64,000 nucleotides of DNA. Origin: Nakamurella flava (GTDB lineage Bacteria; Actinomycetota; Actinomycetes; Mycobacteriales; Nakamurellaceae). Location of the stretch: the NCBI RefSeq assembly GCF_005298075.1, contig NZ_SZZH01000001.1:2170001-2234000 (forward strand). Reading direction: 5' to 3'. The notes beneath the pieces are model-generated. The model ran no database searches. It was given only the letters and a program-made list of their open reading frames with translations, and was not told the DNA's origin. This document shows positions 51,741-59,466 of this stretch, in pieces; the stretch's first letter is position 1, and each line of letters begins with the position of its first letter. Made by a program: the position numbers and the translations under genes.

Positions 51741-52277
51741 ATGCACGTGCTGCTGCTGTCCGACACCCATGTGCCGAAGCGGGCCCGCGAATTGCCGGGC
51801 GGGCTGTGGGCCGACATCGAGGCGGCCGACGTCGTCGTGCATGCCGGGGACTGGGTGGTCCCCGCCCTGCTCGACGAGATCCAGGAACGGTCCCGGCGGC
51901 TGATCGGGGTGGCCGGGAACAACGACGGCACCGAGCTGCACGAACGTCTGGGTGAGGTCGCCACCATGACGTTGGGCGGTCTGCGGTTCGCGGTGGTGCA
52001 CGAGACCGGGGCGAAGCAGGGCCGGGAGGCGCGGATGGACCGGGCGTTCCCGGATGCCGACGTCGTCGTCTTCGGCCACAGCCACATCCCGTGGGACACC
52101 CGGACCCCGCAGGGCCGCCGGCTGCTCAACCCCGGGTCGCCGACCGATCGCCGCCGCCAGCCGGTCGGCACCTACCTGACCCTCACCGTGGCCGACGGGC
52201 GGATCGAGGACCTGGTTTGGCACGAGATCCCGCCCCGCCCGGCGGCCGGCGACCCGACCGGCACGGGACCGGGGTGA
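51741..52277 (+). CDS. YfcE-type metallophosphoesterase
   Basis: 178 residues. Metal-binding motifs: LLSDTHVP (D-x-H), VVHAGDWV (G-D), GNND, and VFGHSHIPW (G-H-x-H). Small single-domain phosphodiesterases of the YfcE/MJ0936 group hydrolyse phosphodiester or phosphate bonds in vitro; the natural substrate is unclear. Probably leaderless: CAGACT lies six bases before the ATG. The stop codon overlaps the large inverted repeat that follows. Confidence 0.85.
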   Translation: MHVLLLSDTHVPKRARELPGGLWADIEAADVVVHAGDWVVPALLDEIQERSRRLIGVAGNNDGTELHERLGEVATMTLGGLRFAVVHETGAKQGREARMDRAFPDADVVVFGHSHIPWDTRTPQGRRLLNPGSPTDRRRQPVGTYLTLTVADGRIEDLVWHEIPPRPAAGDPTGTGPG

Positions 52278-52337
52278 TCGACATGCCACTTCCGACCGTG
52301 CGGGCGTCATCGGACCGGTCGAAAGTGGCATGTCGAT
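52277..52337. repeat. 22-bp-arm inverted repeat
   Basis: Arms 52277-52298 and 52316-52337 pair at 21 of 22 positions (left ATCGACATGCCACTT..., right ...AAAGTGGCATGTCGAT) around a 17-nt loop. Starts at the last base of the phosphoesterase stop. It could be a terminator, but the long near-perfect arms resemble a REP-like dispersed element. Confidence 0.75.
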
Positions 52338-52413
52338 GGGCCACGTCCGCAACCGGCCGAACTCAGCAGCCCCCGGACGTTTTCAGCCCCTCCTCGGCGG
52401 ACACCTGGCAGGC

Positions 52414-53400
52414 ATGCAGAACATCGGCTACACCCTGATGACCGAGCAGACCGGTCCGCGTCAGCTCGTCGAGGATGCCGTCACCGCCGAGCGGGTCGGC
52501 TTCGACTTCGCCGTCTCCAGCGACCACTACTTCCCGTGGCTGGACGAGATGGGCCATTCCCCCAACGCCTGGGTCACCCTGGGTGCGGTCGCCCGGGCGA
52601 CGGAGCGGATGGGCCTGATGACGTACGTGACCTGCCCGACGTTCCGCTACCACCCGGCGGTCGTCGCGCAGCAGGCCGCGACCCTACAGATCCTCTCGGA
52701 CAACCGGTTCACCCTCGGCGTGGGCTCAGGCGAGAACCTCAACGAGCACATCATCGGGGCCGGCTGGCCCGGCGCGAACGAGCGGCAGGAGCGGCTGGTC
52801 GAGGCGCTCACCATCATCAACGCGCTGTTCGACGGTGGGTACGTGAACCTGCGGGGCGACTACTACCGGGTCGATTCGGCCAAGCTGTGGGACCTGCCCG
52901 ACGTGCGGGTGCCGATCGGCGCGGCCGTGTCCGGCAAGCAGTCCTGCTCGATCTTCGCCCCGCTCGCCCAGGTGATGGTGGCCATCGACCCGGAGCCCGA
53001 GCTCGGCCAGTGGTGGGACGAAGCCCGGCAGGCCGTCGACAAGGACGCTCCGGCGAAGTCCCGCAAGGTCGGGCAGCTGCCGATCTCCTGGGGTGCGGAC
53101 AAGGACGAGGCCACGCAGCGGGCGCACACACTGTTCCGCTGGAGCGTCGGCGGGTGGAAGGTCAACGCCGAACTGCCGAGTACGGCCGGCTTCGACCAGG
53201 CCGCGCAGACCACCCGCCCCGAGGACGTCGCCGAGCAGATCCCCTGCGGCAACGATGTCGACGCGGTCGTCGAGGCGGCGAAGAAGTTCGCCGACGCCGG
53301 CTACACCGACCTCGCCCTGGTGCAGATCGGAGCCGATCATCAGGACGAGTTCTTCCGGGCGGCCGAGAGCGAGATCATCCCGGCACTGCGGGCGTTGTGA
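52414..53400 (+). CDS. F420-dependent LLM oxidoreductase, G6PDH-type (TIGR03557-like)
   Basis: 328 residues. It opens MQNIGYTLMTEQTGPRQLVEDAVTAERVGFDFAVSSDHYFPW, the standard start of the TIGR03557 group (close to F420-dependent glucose-6-phosphate dehydrogenase), followed by FTLGVGSGENLNEHI, GAAVSGKQS and WGADKDEATQRAH. ATG 52,414 is chosen by that N-terminus; the frame extends to 52,330 inside the inverted repeat. The enzyme would reduce F420 or use it on an unknown substrate. Confidence 0.88.
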   Translation: MQNIGYTLMTEQTGPRQLVEDAVTAERVGFDFAVSSDHYFPWLDEMGHSPNAWVTLGAVARATERMGLMTYVTCPTFRYHPAVVAQQAATLQILSDNRFTLGVGSGENLNEHIIGAGWPGANERQERLVEALTIINALFDGGYVNLRGDYYRVDSAKLWDLPDVRVPIGAAVSGKQSCSIFAPLAQVMVAIDPEPELGQWWDEARQAVDKDAPAKSRKVGQLPISWGADKDEATQRAHTLFRWSVGGWKVNAELPSTAGFDQAAQTTRPEDVAEQIPCGNDVDAVVEAAKKFADAGYTDLALVQIGADHQDEFFRAAESEIIPALRAL

Positions 53401-53407
53401 CTCAGGC

Positions 53408-53438
53408 CCGACCGGGGGTCGTCACCACCCCCGGTCGG
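53408..53438. terminator. Hairpin between convergent genes
   Basis: A perfect 12-bp stem (CCGACCGGGGGT, 53408-53419; complement 53427-53438) with a 7-nt loop, eight bases after the oxidoreductase stop. Confidence 0.8.
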
Positions 53439-53521
53439 ACCGACCTACCCCGCCACCACCCCGCCGAATGCGCGGGTGCAGAAACTCGACCAGGAAGGTC
53501 GAACCGCGTCCTCGGAACGGG

Positions 53522-53893
53522 TCAACCGCGTTCGGCCGCGCTGCGCAGGACACAGAACTCGTTGCCCTCGGGATCGGCCAGCACCCACCACCCGGCGCCA
53601 CCGCTGGTCCGGCGATCGTGCCGGACGGTCGCCCCCAGGCCCACCAGCCGCTCGACCTCCACGTCGCGGCCGTCCTCCGGTTCCAGACACAGGTGCATGC
53701 GGTTCTTCACCGTCTTGGCTTCCGGGACGGCCAGGAAGAGCAGTTCCCCGCCCCCGGCCAGCGGGATGCCGACCTCGTCATCGGTCGGCTCGTTGTCCGG
53801 GTCGACCGGACGACCCAGCGCGGCACTCCAGAAGTGCGCCAGATCCCAGGGGTGGGCGCAGTCGACGGTGGTGTTGAGGATGCGGGAAGCCAT
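53522..53893 (-). CDS. VOC-family protein (glyoxalase-like)
   Basis: 123 residues. VDCAHPWDLAHFWSAALGRPV and the C-terminal WWVLADPEGNEFCVL are the actinobacterial Glyoxalase_6-type pattern; H and E residues for metal lie in MHLCLEPEDG and DPEGNE. Function is unknown, perhaps small-molecule detoxification. Divergent from the PPOX gene. Confidence 0.85.
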   Translation of the reverse strand: MASRILNTTVDCAHPWDLAHFWSAALGRPVDPDNEPTDDEVGIPLAGGGELLFLAVPEAKTVKNRMHLCLEPEDGRDVEVERLVGLGATVRHDRRTSGGAGWWVLADPEGNEFCVLRSAAERG

Positions 53894-53931
53894 GGCCCCA
53901 TGCTTCCAGTCGTCTCCGTACCGTCGGCGGT

Positions 53932-54327
53932 ATGACCTCGTTGTCCGATGACCTGATCGCCCTGCTGCGTGGCCGCGCCACCTGCCACATCACGACCCTG
54001 ATGCCGGACGGCTCTCCCCAGTTGACGCTGACCTGGGTCGACACCGACGGCGAGCAGGTCGTCGTCAACAGCGTGCTGACCCATCAGAAGGTGCGGAACG
54101 TCCAGCGTGATCCGCGGGTCGCGCTGGCCATCGGGGATCCGGCCCAGCCGTGGTCGTACACGCAGATCCGCGGCGAGGTCGTCGACATCACCACCGACGG
54201 TGCCGTCGACCACATCGAGGCCCTGTCCCGGCGGTACACCGGCCAGCCCTACCCCTGGTACGGGGGCCGGGACCAGACCCGGGTCCGGCTCCTCATCCGC
54301 GCGGATCGCATCAGCGCACCCTTCTGA
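53932..54327 (+). CDS. PPOX-class F420-dependent oxidoreductase
   Basis: 131 residues, split beta-barrel. [54 protein letters not shown] is the signature of the F420-binding PPOX (Rv1155-like) group; [13 protein letters not shown] is near the C-terminus. Members bind F420 and may reduce biliverdin or unsaturated compounds. ATG 53,932 follows TACCGT by seven bases: leaderless. Confidence 0.9.
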   Translation: MTSLSDDLIALLRGRATCHITTLMPDGSPQLTLTWVDTDGEQVVVNSVLTHQKVRNVQRDPRVALAIGDPAQPWSYTQIRGEVVDITTDGAVDHIEALSRRYTGQPYPWYGGRDQTRVRLLIRADRISAPF

Positions 54328-54363
54328 GTCGAGCGGCGCCGGTCACCCCCACCTTGCGACAGG

Positions 54364-54405
54364 TACCCCCCAGGGGTATACCTGGAGGTACCCCCAGGGG
54401 GTACC
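54364..54405. promoter_or_regulatory. Two tandem CsoR-type copper operators
   Basis: Site 1: TACCCC (54364-54369), 3 nt, GGGGTA (54373-54378). Site 2: GGTACCCCC-A-GGGGGTACC (54387-54405), a perfect 9-bp-arm palindrome. Both match the G/C-tract-flanked-by-TA pattern of CsoR sites and lie 27 bp or more before copZ. Confidence 0.85.
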
Positions 54406-54431
54406 GAGCGGTGAACGACGGAGGGTGCGAG

Positions 54432-54671
54432 ATGACCACGCAGAACGCGACCACGGTGACCTACACGGTGACCGGGATGACATGCGGACACTGCGAGAAC
54501 GCGGTCCGCGAGGAGGTCGGCGCCATTCCCGGCGTCGTCGGCGTGGACGTCAGTGCGACCACCGGGCAGCTGGTGATCAGCGTCGGAGACGGCGTGACCG
54601 TCAGCGATCAGGCCGTCCTGGACGCGGTCGACGAAGCCGGATACACCGCCACCCCAGGGCAGCCGGCATGA
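54432..54671 (+). CDS. copZ: Copper chaperone CopZ
   Basis: 79 residues, a single heavy-metal-associated domain. The metal site is G-M-T-C-G-H-C near residues 15-21, with the C-terminal VDEAGYTA. Delivers Cu(I) to CopA. GGAGGG about seven bases before the ATG. Overlaps copA by four bases (ATGA). Controlled by the CsoR-type sites upstream. Confidence 0.92.
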   Translation: MTTQNATTVTYTVTGMTCGHCENAVREEVGAIPGVVGVDVSATTGQLVISVGDGVTVSDQAVLDAVDEAGYTATPGQPA

Positions 54672-56956
54672 CCACGCCTACCCCGCTGTCCCCCGCACTG
54701 GCCGACCAGCTCGCCCAGCCGTCCGCCACCATCATCGAGCTGTCGCTCACCGGCATGACCTGCGCCTCCTGCGCGGCCCGGATCGAGAAGAAGCTCAACC
54801 GCATGGACGGCATCACCGCGACCGTCAACTACGCCACCGAGACCGCGCACGTGGTCGGCCCGGCCGGCCAGCACGCACCGGACCTGGCCGCCGCGGCCAT
54901 CGCCACGGTCGAACGCACCGGCTACGGCGCCACCCTGGTGCCGGACGAGCCGCCGACCACGTCGAACGACGCGGACCCTGAGCTCGACAGCCTCCGCCGG
55001 CGACTGATCCTCGCCGTCGTCCTGGCCGTCCCCACCATCGCCCTGGCCATGGTCCCGGCCCTGCAGTTCGACTACTGGGGGTGGGTGTCGCTGGCCCTGA
55101 CCCTGCCCGTCGTGCTGTGGTCCGGATGGCCGTTCCACCGGGCCGCGCTGGTCAACCTGCGGCACGGCACGGCCACGATGGACACGTTGATCTCGTTGGG
55201 CACGCTCGCCGCCCTGGGCTGGTCGGTCTACGCCCTGGTCGTCGGCACGGCCGGGATGCCCGGCATGCGGCACGGTTTCGACTGGACCACGGAGAACACC
55301 GCCGGCGGGGCCCCTTCCACAATCTACCTCGAGGTGGCCGCCGGGGTCACGGCTTTCGTCCTCGCCGGGCGCTTCTTCGAGAAGCGGTCCAAGCGGCGGG
55401 CCGGTGCGGCGCTGCGCGCGCTGCTCGACCTCGGCGCCCGGGACGTCGCCGTCCGCAAGGACGGTCACGAGATCCGGCTGCCCATCGGCGCACTGCGGGT
55501 CGGCGACGAATTCGTCGTCCGTCCCGGCGAGAAGATCGCCACCGACGGCGTCGTCGTCTCCGGCACCTCCGCGGTCGACTCGTCGATGATCACCGGCGAG
55601 TCCATCCCCGTCGAGGTCGGACCGGGTACCGCCGTGGTCGGAGCGACCGTGAACTCCGGTGGCCGGCTCGTCGTGCGGGCGACCGGGGTCGGGGCCGACA
55701 CCCAACTGGCCCGGATGGCCCGTCTGGTGCAGGACGCCCAGTCCGGCAAGGCCGAGATCCAGCGACTGGCCGACCGCATTTCCGCCGTGTTCGTCCCGGT
55801 CGTGCTGGCCATCGCCGCATCGACCCTGGCCGGCTGGCTGCTGACCGGACACTCCGCCACCGCGGCGTTCACCGCCGCCGTGGCCGTGTTGATCATCGCC
55901 TGCCCCTGCGCGCTGGGCCTGGCCACCCCGACGGCGCTGCTGGTCGGCACCGGCCGCGGCGCACAGCTCGGCCTGCTCATCAAGGGGCCCGAGGTGCTGG
56001 AGTCGACCCGCCGGGTCGACACCGTGCTGCTGGACAAGACCGGCACCGTGACCAGCGGCGACTTGGCCGTCACGGACGTCGTCCCGGCCGCCGGAGTCGA
56101 CGCCGACGACCTGCTGCGCCGGGCCGGCGCGGTCGAATCCGGCTCCGAGCACCCCATCGGCCGGGCCATCGCCCGGGCCGCCGATCAGCGGACCGGCGAG
56201 CACCCTGCGGTGACGGGATTCGCCGCCCTGGCCGGGCTCGGCGTCCGCGGAACGGTGGACGGAGACCAGCTGGTCGTCGGCCGGCCCGCCCTGCTCGCCG
56301 ACCTCGGCCTACCGATGCCCACCGGGCTGAGCGGCCCACTGGCCGACATCCAGCAGCAGGGGCGTTCGGTCGTGGCCGTCGGCTGGGCCGGTCGGGTCCA
56401 GGGGCTGATCGCGGTGGCCGACACGGTCAAACCCACCAGCGCCCGAGCCGTCGCCCGTTTGCAGGCGCTCGGCCTGCGGACCGTGCTGCTGACCGGTGAC
56501 CAGCGCCCGGTGGCCGAACAGGTGGCCGCCGCCGTCGGCATCGACGACGTCATCGCCGAGGTCCTCCCGGAGGGCAAGGTGGCCGCGGTCGTCGAGCTCC
56601 AGGCCCAGGGTCGGGTGGTCGCGATGATCGGGGACGGCGTCAACGACGCCCCGGCCCTGGCCCGGGCCGACCTCGGCGTGGCCATGGGGACGGGCACTGA
56701 CGCCGCCATCGAGGCCGCCGACATCACCGTGGTCGGCGGCGATCCCGCCGGTGCCGCCGACGCCATCCGGCTCGCCCGGCGTACCCTCGGCACCATCCGG
56801 ACGAACCTGTTCTGGGCGTTCGCCTACAACATCGCCGCGATCCCGCTCGCCGCCGCCGGGCTGCTCAACCCGATGCTCGCCGGCGCCGCAATGGCGCTGT
56901 CCAGCGTGTTCGTCGTCGGCAACAGCCTGCGACTGCGGCGGTTCACCGCCGCCTGA
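54668..56956 (+). CDS. copA: Copper-exporting P-type ATPase CopA
   Basis: 762 residues, P1B-1 ATPase. N-terminal HMA domain (C32-A-S-C35), eight helices, transport motif C412-P-C414 ([13 protein letters not shown]), actuator T-G-E-S, phosphorylation D456-K-T-G-T, the S-E-H-P-I-G motif in the nucleotide domain, and hinge G-D656-G-V-N-D-A-P. Helix with N-P-M near the C-terminus. Exports Cu(I) at the cost of ATP. A 12-bp-stem hairpin follows it before csoR. Confidence 0.95.
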   Translation: MTTPTPLSPALADQLAQPSATIIELSLTGMTCASCAARIEKKLNRMDGITATVNYATETAHVVGPAGQHAPDLAAAAIATVERTGYGATLVPDEPPTTSNDADPELDSLRRRLILAVVLAVPTIALAMVPALQFDYWGWVSLALTLPVVLWSGWPFHRAALVNLRHGTATMDTLISLGTLAALGWSVYALVVGTAGMPGMRHGFDWTTENTAGGAPSTIYLEVAAGVTAFVLAGRFFEKRSKRRAGAALRALLDLGARDVAVRKDGHEIRLPIGALRVGDEFVVRPGEKIATDGVVVSGTSAVDSSMITGESIPVEVGPGTAVVGATVNSGGRLVVRATGVGADTQLARMARLVQDAQSGKAEIQRLADRISAVFVPVVLAIAASTLAGWLLTGHSATAAFTAAVAVLIIACPCALGLATPTALLVGTGRGAQLGLLIKGPEVLESTRRVDTVLLDKTGTVTSGDLAVTDVVPAAGVDADDLLRRAGAVESGSEHPIGRAIARAADQRTGEHPAVTGFAALAGLGVRGTVDGDQLVVGRPALLADLGLPMPTGLSGPLADIQQQGRSVVAVGWAGRVQGLIAVADTVKPTSARAVARLQALGLRTVLLTGDQRPVAEQVAAAVGIDDVIAEVLPEGKVAAVVELQAQGRVVAMIGDGVNDAPALARADLGVAMGTGTDAAIEAADITVVGGDPAGAADAIRLARRTLGTIRTNLFWAFAYNIAAIPLAAAGLLNPMLAGAAMALSSVFVVGNSLRLRRFTAA

Positions 56957-56959
56957 TCG

Positions 56960-56995
56960 GCCGGTCGCGGGTCCACCCGTCGTCCCGCGACCGGC
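56960..56995. terminator. Hairpin between copA and csoR
   Basis: A perfect 12-bp stem (56960-56971 with 56984-56995) and 12-nt loop right after the copA stop. It may reduce read-through into csoR. A short palindrome GGCAC-TAAG-GTGCC (56993-57006) follows and could be part of a csoR promoter. Confidence 0.75.
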
Positions 56996-57048
56996 ACTAA
57001 GGTGCCAATCGTCCCGGCCCCGGACCGGCCGACGCCGAAGGAGATCCG

Positions 57049-57378
57049 ATGTCCGAGACCACCGCCGACCCCGACTGCCACGACGGACACGCACCCGGCC
57101 ACGGGTACATCCAGGACAAGGACAAGTACCTGGCCCGCCTCAAGCGGATCGAGGGCCAGGCCCGCGGCATCCACCGCATGGTCGATGAGAATCAGTACTG
57201 CATCGACATCCTCACGCAGATCTCGGCCCTGACCAGCGCCCTGCAGAACGTCGCCATCGGCCTGCTGGACGACCACCTGCGGCACTGCGTCGTCGACGCC
57301 GCCAAGTCCGGCGGACCCGCCGCCGACGCGAAAATGGCCGAGGCCTCCGCCGCCATCGCCCGCCTGGTCAAGTCCTGA
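57049..57378 (+). CDS. csoR: CsoR copper-sensing repressor
   Basis: 109 residues, DUF156/CsoR helical fold. The Cu(I) ligands are C51, H76 and C80, the same relative spacing as C36/H61/C65 of M. tuberculosis CsoR. LKRIEGQARGIHRMV is the conserved helix 1. Releases DNA on Cu(I) binding, derepressing copZ-copA. A His-rich N-terminus (HDGHAPGHGY) may add metal contacts. Starts 92 bp after copA. Confidence 0.92.
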   Translation: MSETTADPDCHDGHAPGHGYIQDKDKYLARLKRIEGQARGIHRMVDENQYCIDILTQISALTSALQNVAIGLLDDHLRHCVVDAAKSGGPAADAKMAEASAAIARLVKS

Positions 57379-57443
57379 ACGCACGGCTCCGCCGCCCGAC
57401 CGCCGACGACTAGACTCTCCCGGGGTTCGGTCCGCCGACCCCC

Positions 57444-57516
57444 GCCCTCATAGCTCAGGGGATAGAGCATCGGTTTCCTAAACCGTGTGTCGCAGGTTCG
57501 AATCCTGCTGGGGGCA
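57444..57516 (+). tRNA. tRNA-Arg (anticodon CCT)
   Basis: 73 nt: acceptor GCCCTCA/TGGGGGC (one T-G pair), D-loop with CAGGGGATA, anticodon loop TTCCTAA with CCT at 57477-57479, T-arm CAGG-TTCGAAT-CCTG. Discriminator A, no CCA encoded. TAGACT at 57411-57416 may be its -10. Its 3' half serves as the integration site of the element that follows (inference). Confidence 0.93.
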
Positions 57517-57828
57517 CAGAAGTTCGGGTAGACGCCGTCGCAGAGCGTCAGGATCGAACGCGCCGGGAACTGCCGTGACTGGGATACCCCAGTCTTCCGG
57601 GTCTTCTCTGAGGGCAGCGAGCAGGAGCCACGCTCGAAAGAGGTCCCGTTCGTCGAGCTCGGCCGGATCGGTGATCCGGTAGAGCTTAGAGAAGGTGTTT
57701 CGCACTCCGATCTGCGAGCCCACCTCAGTACGGATGACATCGACAATTCGCCTCAGTCCACCTTCGGTTCCAAAGGTCTGCGCCAAGAGAGCACTTCCCC
57801 AGGGAACCGGTCGAGTAACGACGGCCAT
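57478..57828 (-). CDS. Uncharacterised element-borne protein whose 3' end lies inside the tRNA
   Basis: 116 residues from ATG 57,828 (AGGAG nine bases upstream). Helical, charged: RRIVDVIRTEVGSQIGVRNTFSKLYRITDPAELDERDLFRAWLLLAALREDPEDWG. The last 12 residues (CPQQDSNLRHTV) and the TAG stop are read from the opposite strand of tRNA-Arg, the stop overlapping the anticodon. No family is recognised. It follows the next gene by one base and shares its promoter. Position between attachment site and repressor suggests lysogeny-expressed cargo (inference). Confidence 0.65.
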   Translation of the reverse strand: MAVVTRPVPWGSALLAQTFGTEGGLRRIVDVIRTEVGSQIGVRNTFSKLYRITDPAELDERDLFRAWLLLAALREDPEDWGIPVTAVPGAFDPDALRRRLPELLCPQQDSNLRHTV

Positions 57829-57829
57829 T

Positions 57830-58159
57830 TCAGTTCTCCTCGTTCTTCGGGCTGGCGAGTAGGTATCGGTAGTCCGGCCGTTTGACTTCTTCGAGTAGGT
57901 CATCCAGGTCGAGCAAGAACACCCAGCGGGTGGTTCGGAGCTGTTCAACTGCGTCCTCAGGATCCGGAGGATCGACGGCCCGCTCCCCCATGACTAGGGC
58001 TCTAGCCTCGGCGGTCACGACGTCTAAGGCCATCAAGCACGCCCCGCACATCGGCACCGAGCGATCCTCGATCGGGGTCGGGGTGCCCTCGGCCATCGAA
58101 CGCTGGTCGCAGAGCGAACGACGGTCCGTGAGCCAGAGATGGTGACGCTTTTGCGACAT
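57830..58159 (-). CDS. Uncharacterised Cys/His-containing element-borne protein
   Basis: 109 residues from ATG 58,159. H-H-L-W-L near the start, a lone C in RRSLCDQR, then P-M-C-G-A-C, a possible zinc site (H/C...CxxC), followed by an acidic helix-rich half (EDAVEQLRTTRWVFLLDLDDLLEEVKR). No Shine-Dalgarno; TAGCAT lies seven bases before the ATG with TTGACG 17 bp further up, so leaderless and strongly promoted. First of the leftward pair. Family not recognised. Confidence 0.65.
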   Translation of the reverse strand: MSQKRHHLWLTDRRSLCDQRSMAEGTPTPIEDRSVPMCGACLMALDVVTAEARALVMGERAVDPPDPEDAVEQLRTTRWVFLLDLDDLLEEVKRPDYRYLLASPKNEEN

Positions 58160-58218
58160 GGCAAAGATGCTATGTCGGTCGTATTGACACGTCAATCACT
58201 CGATGGCATGGTTGCCAT
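58160..58218. promoter_or_regulatory. Divergent promoters with overlapping palindromes (lysogeny-switch-like)
   Basis: Leftward: TTGACG (58195-58190), 17 bp, TAGCAT (58172-58167), 7 nt to the ATG. Rightward: TTGACA (58184-58189), 17 bp, CATGGT (58207-58212), 6 nt to the XRE ATG. The two -35 boxes overlap inside TTGAC-AC-GTCAA (58184-58195). A second palindrome, ATGGCA-TGGT-TGCCAT (58203-58218), covers the rightward -10 and ends at the XRE start codon. Both transcripts would be leaderless. Confidence 0.75.
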
Positions 58219-58488
58219 ATGGCAGAACTGACCCCGGGTCAGACAGTTCGTCGGGCCCGCGAGCAGCTCGGGCACACCCGCGACCACCTGGCCGTACTGG
58301 CTGACGTTTCCTCGAGCATGGTCGCCCGCTTGGAGCTGCGCGACCACATCCCGAATGTCCTTGCGCTGGGCCGGATCGTCCGTGTCCTGAACCTCGACAT
58401 CTCCGACGTCGTCGCCGCGGTCGCGGCCGACGAGGCCGAGCGTCCCGACCGGCGACGAGGTGCCCGTCGCACACCCATCTCGGCGTAG
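58219..58488 (+). CDS. Small XRE-family repressor-like regulator
   Basis: 89 residues. HTH_3 domain (about 5-65: PGQTVRRAREQLGHTRDHLAVLADVSSSMVARLELRDHIPNVLALGRIVRVLNL) and an Ala/Asp/Arg tail. There is no peptidase or oligomerisation domain, so no RecA-type cleavage is expected. Leaderless, with a palindrome directly over its -10, so autoregulation is likely. It is the natural candidate for the element's immunity or switch protein. A hairpin follows its stop. Confidence 0.8.
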   Translation: MAELTPGQTVRRAREQLGHTRDHLAVLADVSSSMVARLELRDHIPNVLALGRIVRVLNLDISDVVAAVAADEAERPDRRRGARRTPISA

Positions 58489-58504
58489 AGCCGACCCCCC
58501 TGCT

Positions 58505-58551
58505 CCCCGGCGGTCTCGCTCCCTTGTCGGGGGGCGGGCGAGCCGTCGGGG
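58505..58551 (+). terminator. Hairpin after the XRE gene
   Basis: Arms 58505-58519 and 58538-58551 pair with one bulge and one G-T (CCCCG...CTCGC with GCGAG...CGGGG) around an 18-nt loop. It separates the regulator from the following gene train. Confidence 0.5.
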
Positions 58552-58586
58552 CCTCCCACTTCCCCACTCACCCCGTTGGAGGGGTC

Positions 58587-58856
58587 ATGTCGCACACCCA
58601 GGGCTGCATGCGGCCGGCGCTCGGCGCCGCGGTTCAGCACGCGCAGCTGGCGCTCGGGACCGGGCTGTTCGCCTCGGTTCCGAAGCGGACCGGCACCGTA
58701 TTGGAGGACATCGAGCGCCTGGCCGAGAAGCTGCTGGCCGAGGGCAAGGTGTCCTGCCGTTGCGAGGTGGCGGTCGAGGTCTGGCAGCGAGATCAAGCGG
58801 CCGTCCGCCGGCTGTCGGCCGAGCGTCGCCGGCACCTGACGGCGGTGGCCCGATGA
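58587..58856 (+). CDS. Small helical element-borne protein, unknown
   Basis: 89 residues with GGAGGGG just before ATG 58,587. Mostly helical; a heptad-like stretch (VLEDIERLAEKLLAEGKVSCRCEVAVEVWQRDQAAVRRL) suggests a coiled coil or dimer; two cysteines (C-R-C). No family recognised. First of a rightward train in which nearly all genes overlap by four bases. Confidence 0.65.
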   Translation: MSHTQGCMRPALGAAVQHAQLALGTGLFASVPKRTGTVLEDIERLAEKLLAEGKVSCRCEVAVEVWQRDQAAVRRLSAERRRHLTAVAR

Positions 58857-59119
58857 CCCGCTCAGTGACGGTGCTGGCCGATCGCGGGCCGGTCTACCCG
58901 CGGTGGTCGATGCGCAAGCGGGTGGCCCTGATGACGGTCGCGTCGGCGTGGGCGATCTTCCTGGTCTATGCGGCGCTCGTGTGGGCGGTGCCGGCCGTGC
59001 TGTGGGCCGCGGTCGCGGTTCCACCGGCGATCCGCTGGTGGCTGCTGGGCATCGCTGTCGGTGTCGCCCTGGTCCTCTCTGTGCGCGCCGAGCGCCGGCA
59101 GCTCCGGGGTCGGCGATGA
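58853..59119 (+). CDS. Small two-helix membrane protein
   Basis: 88 residues. Two hydrophobic helices (about 25-43: VALMTVASAWAIFLVYAAL; about 58-78: AIRWWLLGIAVGVALVLSV), basic tail ERRQLRGRR. Overlaps the neighbours by four bases each side. Unknown role; small membrane proteins are frequent in phage early regions. Confidence 0.65.
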   Translation: MTRSVTVLADRGPVYPRWSMRKRVALMTVASAWAIFLVYAALVWAVPAVLWAAVAVPPAIRWWLLGIAVGVALVLSVRAERRQLRGRR

Positions 59120-59466
59120 CGGCCGGGGTAGGCGTCCCGTTCGGGGTGTACCGGCTGTGCCGCGCCCTGCCGGCCCTCCGCCGCGTGCCGTCGCATGACG
59201 AGCACTTCATCGACCGGGCTGCCCGTGAGGTGGCAGTGCGGACGGGTGAGCGGCGGCTGGCCGCCGAGGTGGCGGCGTGGCGGGCGGAGGACCCGGCCGG
59301 GTTCGAGGCGGTGATGGCCGACCTGCGGCTGCGGGACTTGCTCGAGCGGACAGCCGCGGTTGTTGTCCCCGACGCCGTTCGTCGACCGTGGCCCATTCGG
59401 CCGCAGGTGTCGATCGCGAAGGAACCGGAAGACTTCGGTCCGTTCGAGATCGAGGAAGACCTGTGA
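59116..59466 (+). CDS. Uncharacterised element-borne protein
   Basis: 116 residues, helical. REVAVRTGERRLAAEVAAWRAEDPAGFEAVMADLRLRDLL is strongly amphipathic; an acidic end (EPEDFGPFEIEEDL). No motif recognised. Four-base overlaps on both sides (ATGA, GTGA). Confidence 0.6.
   Translation: MTAGVGVPFGVYRLCRALPALRRVPSHDEHFIDRAAREVAVRTGERRLAAEVAAWRAEDPAGFEAVMADLRLRDLLERTAAVVVPDAVRRPWPIRPQVSIAKEPEDFGPFEIEEDL

Noticed and set aside
52330-52413. Extended start for the G6PDH-type F420 enzyme inside the inverted repeat
   Set aside because: The extension has no family similarity; the conserved family N-terminus begins at 52,414.
57478-57948. Longer version of the 116-residue cargo protein starting at 57,948
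   Set aside because: The added N-terminus is antisense-phase to the neighbouring cargo gene. ATG 57,828 has a good Shine-Dalgarno and sits one base after that gene's stop.
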